Made by a program: the position numbers and the translations under genes. Below are positions 59,430 to 64,000 of a stretch of DNA of 64,000 nucleotides, one piece after another. The notes under the pieces were generated by a model, which saw nothing but the letters and a program-made list of their open reading frames with translations, was not told the DNA's origin and made no database searches. This DNA comes from Dokdonella sp. (GTDB lineage: Bacteria; Pseudomonadota; Gammaproteobacteria; Xanthomonadales; Rhodanobacteraceae): positions 60,585 to 124,584 of the forward strand of contig JAHCAR010000010.1 in NCBI GenBank assembly GCA_019634795.1, given 5' to 3'. Within the stretch, counting starts at the first letter, position 1. Every line of letters starts with the position of its first letter.

Positions 59430-59466
59430 GTTGTCCACAGGGCTGTCCACGCCGACTGTGGATAAC
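59430..59466. promoter_or_regulatory. Imperfect inverted repeat of DnaA-box-like sites
   Basis: GTTGTCCACAG (59430-59440) and CTGTGGATAAC (59456-59466) form an 11-bp inverted repeat with one mismatch; the right arm, read on the minus strand, contains TTATCCACA, the DnaA consensus, and the left arm TTGTCCACA differs by one base. A third partial copy TGTCCAC lies at 59444-59450 between them. It sits upstream of etfB. It may be chance, a hairpin or a regulatory DnaA cluster. Confidence 0.45.
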
Positions 59467-59631
59467 CGTTGCCGGCGATTCCGTGTCCGGCCCTGATGCG
59501 CCGCGCGCGCGTCGCATCGATTGATTGCAAGGGCAACCATCCGGGACGAATTGCCACACAGTTTCATACCCGGCGGATGCCCTACGTTACAATCGGCGGG
59601 TTCTGTTTCCCCGTGAAGGAATCCCGCAACG

Positions 59632-60378
59632 ATGAAAATCCTGGTCGGTTACAAGCGCGTCGTCGATTACAACGTGCGCATCCAGGTCAAGCCTGACGGT
59701 TCCGGCGTGGTCACCGACGGCGTCAAGCTCTCGGCCAACCCGTTCGACGACATCGCCCTCGAAGAGGCCCTGCGCCTGCGCGAGAAGGGCGTCGCCAGCG
59801 AAGTCGTCGTCGCCACGATCGGCCCGGCCAATGCGCAGGCCCACATCCGCAACGGCCTGGCCATGGGCGCCAACCGCGCCATCCACGTGGTCACCGAGGA
59901 GGCGATCCAGCCGCTGACCGCGGCGCGCGTCCTGCTCAAGCTGATCGAGAAGGAGCAGCCCGACATCGTCCTGCTCGGCAAGCAGGCGATCGACGACGAC
60001 TGCAACCAGACCGGGCAGATGCTGGCCGCGCTCTGGGATCGCCCGCAGGCGACCTTCGCCTCGAAGGTCGAGATCAATGACCGGACCGCGCGGGTCACGC
60101 GCGAAGTCGATGCCGGCCTCGAGACGATCGAGGTCGACCTGCCGGCCGTGATCACCTCGGACCTGCGCCTCAATGAGCCGCGTTTCATCAAGCTGCCGGA
60201 CATCATGAAGGCCAAGGCCAAGCCGCTCGAGACGATCGCCTTCGCCGATCTCGGCGTCGAATCGGGCGATCACCTGAAGACGACGAAGCACGAGCCGCCG
60301 GCCAAGCGCAGCAAGGGCGTCATGGTCAAGGACGTGGCCGAACTGGTCGCCGCGCTGAAGGCCAAGGGCCTGGTCTGA
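59632..60378 (+). CDS. etfB: Electron transfer flavoprotein beta subunit
   Basis: A 248-residue ETF small subunit that carries AMP and accepts electrons from acyl-CoA and other dehydrogenases. Family marks are MKILVGYKRVVDYNVRIQVKPDGSG, NPFDDIALEEALRLREKG, LLGKQAIDDDCNQTGQMLA and VITSDLRLNEPRFIKLPDIMKAKAKP, the ETF-beta signature. AAGGA is upstream of the ATG. First gene of an operon with etfA, 55 bases apart. The membrane partner, ETF-ubiquinone oxidoreductase, is at the other end of the window (1-1494). Confidence 0.98.
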   Translation: MKILVGYKRVVDYNVRIQVKPDGSGVVTDGVKLSANPFDDIALEEALRLREKGVASEVVVATIGPANAQAHIRNGLAMGANRAIHVVTEEAIQPLTAARVLLKLIEKEQPDIVLLGKQAIDDDCNQTGQMLAALWDRPQATFASKVEINDRTARVTREVDAGLETIEVDLPAVITSDLRLNEPRFIKLPDIMKAKAKPLETIAFADLGVESGDHLKTTKHEPPAKRSKGVMVKDVAELVAALKAKGLV

Positions 60379-60433
60379 CGTCGTGGCCGCGCCTGGCGCG
60401 GCCTCCACCCGAACAAAGCCTCGAGGAACACCC

Positions 60434-61378
60434 ATGTCGAAGATCCTGATCGTTGCCGAACACCTGGACGGCAAGCTCAATTCCAGCACCGCGCGCTGTG
60501 TCAGCGCGGCGCTCGCCATCAAGCCCGAAGCCATCGAAGTGCTCGTGCTGGCCGCCGACGCCGCCGGCGTCGCCGCCGAGGCCGCACAGATCGAAGGCGT
60601 CAGCAAGGTTCTCACCGTGAGCCGCGCCGAAAACGCGCATGCGCTGGCCGCGGTCCTGGCGCCGCAGGTCGCCGCCGTTGCCGGCCAGGGCTACAGCCAC
60701 GTGTTCGCGCCGTCGACGACCTTCGGCAAGGACCTGATGCCGCGCGTCGCCGCCCTGCTCGGCGTGGCCCAGGTCTCCGATGTCATGAGCGTCGAATCGG
60801 CGCAGGTCTTCAAGCGTCCGATCTACGCCGGCAATGCGATCGTCACGGTCGAGGCACCGGCCTCGGGCATCGTCGCCGCGACCATCCGCACGGCCTCGTG
60901 GCCGGCCGCGGCAAACGGATCGGCGAATGCGCCGGTCGAAGCCGCCAGCGTCGAAGTCAGCCTGCCCTCGCATACGCGCTTCGTCGAACTGGCCCAGGGC
61001 AAGAGCGACCGCCCCGACCTGCAGGGGGCAAGCAAGGTCATCTCGGGTGGCCGCGCACTGGGCTCGTCGGAAAACTTCGAGATCATCTACAAGCTGGCCG
61101 ACAAGATCGGCGCCGCGGTCGGCGCTTCGCGCGCCGCGGTCGACGCCGGCTATGTGCCGAGCGACCTGCAGGTCGGCCAGACCGGCAAGATCATCGCGCC
61201 GGAACTGTATGTCGCGATCGGCATCTCCGGGGCGATCCAGCACCTGACCGGAATCAAGGACGCCGGCACGATCGTCGCGATCAACAAGGATGCCGAGGCC
61301 CCGATCTTCGAGATCGCCGACATCGGCCTGGTCGGCGACCTGTTCAAGATCGTGCCGGAGCTCGAAGCCGCGCTCTGA
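60434..61378 (+). CDS. etfA: Electron transfer flavoprotein alpha subunit
   Basis: A 314-residue ETF large subunit with the FAD site. N-terminus [15 protein letters not shown] is typical; the FAD-binding domain has [62 protein letters not shown] and [33 protein letters not shown] is placed before the ATG at 60434. Forms the ETF heterodimer with EtfB. A strong hairpin follows 8 bases after the stop (61386-61420), so the operon likely ends here. Confidence 0.98.
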   Translation: MSKILIVAEHLDGKLNSSTARCVSAALAIKPEAIEVLVLAADAAGVAAEAAQIEGVSKVLTVSRAENAHALAAVLAPQVAAVAGQGYSHVFAPSTTFGKDLMPRVAALLGVAQVSDVMSVESAQVFKRPIYAGNAIVTVEAPASGIVAATIRTASWPAAANGSANAPVEAASVEVSLPSHTRFVELAQGKSDRPDLQGASKVISGGRALGSSENFEIIYKLADKIGAAVGASRAAVDAGYVPSDLQVGQTGKIIAPELYVAIGISGAIQHLTGIKDAGTIVAINKDAEAPIFEIADIGLVGDLFKIVPELEAAL

Positions 61379-61385
61379 GCCCCGC

Positions 61386-61420
61386 GATGGCGGCCTGCGC
61401 GCACGACGCGCACCGCCATC
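61386..61420 (+). terminator. Strong two-part hairpin after etfA
   Basis: GATGGCGG (61386-61393) pairs with CCGCCATC (61413-61420), and inside it TGCGCG (61396-61401) pairs with CGCGCA (61407-61412) around a 5-base loop; only CC is unpaired. Lies between convergent genes. No T-run. Confidence 0.6.
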
Positions 61421-61502
61421 AATGGAACCTGGCCGCCTGCGCTACCGGCAAGGGCGGCCGATCACCCGGAATCGGTCCCTCGCCCAGCCGGGTTGTCCGG
61501 GT

Positions 61503-62699
61503 TCATGAACCACTGTCGACTGCGTCTTCGCTGTCTTCGTATTCGTCCGCCTCATCCGAATCGATGCAGGCATCATCGTCGCAGTCATCTTCGTCCGGGC
61601 ATATTCCCTCGGCAACGCAAGGGTCGTAGCCCGGCGTTTCGCGCACGAGCTCGGGATGGGCAGTGATGAAGGCCGCGCCGGCGGCCTCGGCCGCGGCGAT
61701 CCGGTCGGCACTGCGCGGGTGGCTCGACAGATAAGCGACGCCGGCATCGTCGTCGCCATCGCTATCGTAGTGCGCATCGAGCCTGCGCATCGCCGAGGCG
61801 AACCAGGCCGGCGAAATCCGATGCGCAGCGAGCGTGTCGAACGCGTAGCGATCGGCTTCCTGCTCGAAGCCGCGCGAGTAGTGGCTCTGCAACAGAAAGG
61901 TCGGTACCGCGACGACGACCGTGCTGGCCGAACTGACGTCGCCGGTAAACAGCGCCGCAATGACGAGCACGAACGAGCTGCGCAGGGTTTGGCGCAAGGC
62001 GTGCTGATGCTGCTGGTGGCCGATCTCGTGGGCGACGACGGCATCGAACTCGCGGTCGTCGCCGAGCAGGTCGACCAGCTGGTCGGTGACGACGACGATG
62101 CCGCCGGGCACGGCCAGCGCATTCGGTCCGACGCCTTCGGCGTCCCTGAACACCACGCGGTAACCCGTAGCGTCCGGAAGGCCGGCCACGAGCCGGTCGA
62201 ACCGCGCACCCAGCTCGGCCTGGCGGGCGCCATCGAGCTTGCTCGCGGCGAAGCCGAGGTAGCGATCGAGCTGGCCGAGCACCTGGTCGCCGAGACTCGC
62301 CTCGATCTCCTTCGGCACCTTGGCGGCGATATGGTCGGACAGCCACGGCACCCCCCAGACGAAGGTCACCACGGCCATGACCAGGCAGAGCATGATCGAG
62401 GCGGCAACCGCCTGGGCATGGCGTTCGAGGCGATCGACCAGGCGCTGCAGGCGGTCGTGGTTGGGGAACCACTGGTCGAGCCGCTCATCGTGGCTGGCCA
62501 TCACGCGCGCACCATCGGCCAGTTCGATCGTGCGCAGCGTGCGTGCCAGGCGCGGGGTCAGACGCAACGCAGCGGCGTCCTCCTCGCGATCGACATCGAC
62601 ACCGACGATGCGGATCCGGCCGCCGTCGAGACGCCTGACCTCGACTTCGTGCAGGCGACTGCTCAGACCATCGAAATAATGGGCGCGGAATGCGTTCAC
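61503..62699 (-). CDS. M48-family membrane metallopeptidase
   Basis: A 398-residue zinc protease. The zinc site HEIGH (224-228) is followed by the third ligand Glu in RGFEQEADRYAFD; one transmembrane helix is at about 98-117, and the tail after residue 360 is very acidic (CPDEDDCDDDACIDSDEADE). Start is a GTG at 62699 that overlaps the stop of the YjgN-like gene (GTGA), so the two are cotranslated; M48 peptidases are known neighbours of YjgN/DUF898 proteins. It may process membrane or envelope proteins. The acidic, cysteine-containing tail could bind metals. Confidence 0.88.
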   Translation of the reverse strand: MNAFRAHYFDGLSSRLHEVEVRRLDGGRIRIVGVDVDREEDAAALRLTPRLARTLRTIELADGARVMASHDERLDQWFPNHDRLQRLVDRLERHAQAVAASIMLCLVMAVVTFVWGVPWLSDHIAAKVPKEIEASLGDQVLGQLDRYLGFAASKLDGARQAELGARFDRLVAGLPDATGYRVVFRDAEGVGPNALAVPGGIVVVTDQLVDLLGDDREFDAVVAHEIGHQQHQHALRQTLRSSFVLVIAALFTGDVSSASTVVVAVPTFLLQSHYSRGFEQEADRYAFDTLAAHRISPAWFASAMRRLDAHYDSDGDDDAGVAYLSSHPRSADRIAAAEAAGAAFITAHPELVRETPGYDPCVAEGICPDEDDCDDDACIDSDEADEYEDSEDAVDSGS

Positions 62700-63817
62700 A
62701 GGCCGATGTCGATGTCGAACAGACCATCCACCTCCGCGGCCGTGGCATCGACGTCGCCGCCGCGTTCGGCGCGCATGCCGTTGAAGTCGTCGAACGCGAT
62801 CAGGCTCAGGCATTCGGCCCGATAACGGGCCAGGCGCACCTTGGCCCACGGAATCAACAGGCCGGCGCTGGCCAGGATGGCGACCGTATTGCTGAAGTAA
62901 AGCCAGAGCAGGCGACGACCCTTGAGCGTCGAGTGAAAGCGTCTGCCGCCGATTTCCACGTGGTTGTAGACCAGGTTGGAGATTGCCGCGGCGAGGAAGG
63001 CGAGCACGACGAAGTAGCCGGAATACATGAGGATCGGCAGCGCGAGCATGAGCCAGGCGGGTGGCGGCCCTCCGCTCTCGCCGCCCGCGGCCAGGCCCGC
63101 GATGATGACGCCGACCATGAGGAAGCTCATCAGGAACATCCAGCCGGTGATGACGCCCCAGGCGATCAGGTAGGGCGGATAGAACTGGCCGGGCCGGAGC
63201 AGGAAACGAAACCAGCTGCCGCCGAAACGATGGTTCTCGACGATGAATTCCTTCTGCTTGCCCTTGACCCACGGATACAGGATGCCGAGGGTCAGGATCA
63301 GCGGAATGCCGAGCACGAGGAAGCGGATATAGGCTTCGCCGTAGTCGGCTACGAAACGGAAGTTGAGACCTCGCCACGATGAATAGCGGGCGCGGAAAGC
63401 AGCACCGCGCACGATCAGCCACGGGGTCAGCACGGCGATCAGCAGGGCCAGGCCGAGTTGCAGGCCGACGCTGTACTGCCCGGCGATCACGTAGGCCGCG
63501 AACAGGGTCACGGCGATGATGCGGCCCTTGAGGATCGGCAATGGCCGGGCCAGGTACTCGAACGGCACGCCGGCCAGCCGCGTGTTGCCGTAGAAATAGC
63601 GTTCGCTGCGCACCTTGGCCCAGGCCGAAAAGACGCCGAGGCTGAGGATGCTGAGGGCCAGGTTGACGATCCAGATACGGAAATATTCGGTCGCCGAACC
63701 ATCGAACAGGAACGGATATTCGAGCGCTTGCGGAGGGCGTGGCGGCGGCATCGACGGAACAGGCGGCAGCGGCGGTTCCGGCAGCGGCGGCAGCGCCGCG
63801 ATGACGTCCTCGTGCAT
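62696..63817 (-). CDS. YjgN/DUF898 family membrane protein
   Basis: A 373-residue inner-membrane protein with a Pro-rich N-terminus (residues 9-40) and about eight transmembrane helices. DUF898 marks are FLFDGSATEYFRIWIVNLALSILSLGVFSAWAKVRSERYFYGNT, LGIPLILTLGILYPWVKGKQKEF, and LLWLYFSNTVAILASAGLLIPWAKVRLARYR, each with the PWAKVR-like pattern. Function unknown. The start at 63817 has AGGGA upstream. Followed by the M48 protease with GTGA overlap. Confidence 0.9.
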   Translation of the reverse strand: MHEDVIAALPPLPEPPLPPVPSMPPPRPPQALEYPFLFDGSATEYFRIWIVNLALSILSLGVFSAWAKVRSERYFYGNTRLAGVPFEYLARPLPILKGRIIAVTLFAAYVIAGQYSVGLQLGLALLIAVLTPWLIVRGAAFRARYSSWRGLNFRFVADYGEAYIRFLVLGIPLILTLGILYPWVKGKQKEFIVENHRFGGSWFRFLLRPGQFYPPYLIAWGVITGWMFLMSFLMVGVIIAGLAAGGESGGPPPAWLMLALPILMYSGYFVVLAFLAAAISNLVYNHVEIGGRRFHSTLKGRRLLWLYFSNTVAILASAGLLIPWAKVRLARYRAECLSLIAFDDFNGMRAERGGDVDATAAEVDGLFDIDIGL

Positions 63818-63878
63818 GTGGATTCCCTGCCCGCCTCCCCGTATCGGCCGCAGTGTACGCGATCTGCCGGCGCTACCT

Positions 63879-64000
63879 AGTGTGGTGTCCCACAAACAAC
63901 GCGAAGAAATTCCGGATGGATTTCATGGCGACGACGAGCAACGCAGTATCGCCGTGACAGACGCCGGAATTATTTGATGGTATTTGTAGGACACCACACT
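63879..64000. repeat. Imperfect inverted repeat, possibly a small palindromic mobile element
   Basis: AGTGTGGTGTCCCACAAA at 63879-63896 is the near-complement of TTTGTAGGACACCACACT at 63983-64000 (one mismatch in 18). The arms stay partly complementary further inwards, including AATTCCGG against CCGGAATT. The right arm reaches the window edge, so the element may continue. The centre has no gene. The arrangement resembles a short terminal-inverted-repeat element. Confidence 0.6.

Noticed and set aside
59341-59631. A replication origin suggested by DnaA-box-like sites
   Set aside because: No dnaA, dnaN, gyrB, rpmH or AT-rich unwinding region is near, and only two or three boxes are seen.

Overview
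The window is one contiguous piece of a high-GC gammaproteobacterial chromosome. Several traits point to the order Lysobacterales (Xanthomonadales), possibly a Rhodanobacteraceae/Dokdonella-like organism: very high third-position GC, paired ECF sigma factors and Hanks-type kinases with C-terminal TPR regions, many secreted beta-helix, FG-GAP and DUF5666-like proteins, an exported histone-like gene neighbourhood and an NfeD-slipin pair. The placement is inferred from gene content; no marker gene (rRNA, ribosomal protein) is present. I found 49 protein genes, no tRNA or rRNA, no CRISPR array and no transposase gene.

Layout. 1-5.1 kb: the 3' part of an ETF-ubiquinone oxidoreductase, a DUF1203 gene, and an ECF sigma/Ser-Thr kinase pair. 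5.1-9.0 kb: three secreted beta-helix proteins. 9.1-12.1 kb: a STAS-like protein, a family 2 glycosyltransferase, a lysine-rich histone-like DNA-binding protein and an exported alpha/beta hydrolase. 12.1-22.6 kb: a very large secreted esterase/propeller protein, a cNMP-thioredoxin reductase-like fusion, an epoxide hydrolase-like enzyme, a diguanylate cyclase, an nhaA/Ca-Na antiporter operon and a lipoprotein. 22.6-33.6 kb: a membrane-bound winged-helix/TPR regulator divergent from a large secreted beta-helix/Ig-like protein, an exported lactonase-like metallohydrolase, a second diguanylate cyclase and two secreted proteins. 33.6-40.7 kb: an exported orphan followed by a tightly overlapped FHA-GAF / kinase-TPR / histidine kinase / NarL-type regulator operon. 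40.7-47.2 kb: more secreted FG-GAP and DUF5666-like proteins and a GST-like protein. 47.3-51.4 kb: a second kinase/ECF pair in the opposite gene order, then a third ECF sigma with a small membrane protein. 51.7-58.3 kb: an erythromycin-esterase-like exported protein, the NfeD-slipin pair, a propeller protein with an IPTL/PEP-CTERM-like tail, and an overlapping sulfotransferase/aminotransferase pair. 58.4-64 kb: an ATP-grasp ligase, etfBA, an M48 protease/YjgN pair and an inverted repeat at the window end.

Two themes stand out. First, nine predicted exported proteins spread over about 42 kb, with unrelated folds, end in the same short motif, [IL]-F-x-x-G-[FY]-[DE] (one is degenerate), at or within a few residues of the stop codon. 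This looks like a C-terminal targeting or processing signal, and I do not know a named family for it. Second, signalling capacity is dense: three Hanks-type kinases with a transmembrane segment and TPR region, three ECF sigma factors, one two-component pair, two GGDEF proteins and one ToxR-like regulator. The four-gene FHA-kinase-HK-RR operon, with every junction an ATGA overlap, is the most coherent candidate for a little-described pathway. Electron transfer flavoprotein (etfBA) and its membrane quinone oxidoreductase are both in the window but about 58 kb apart.
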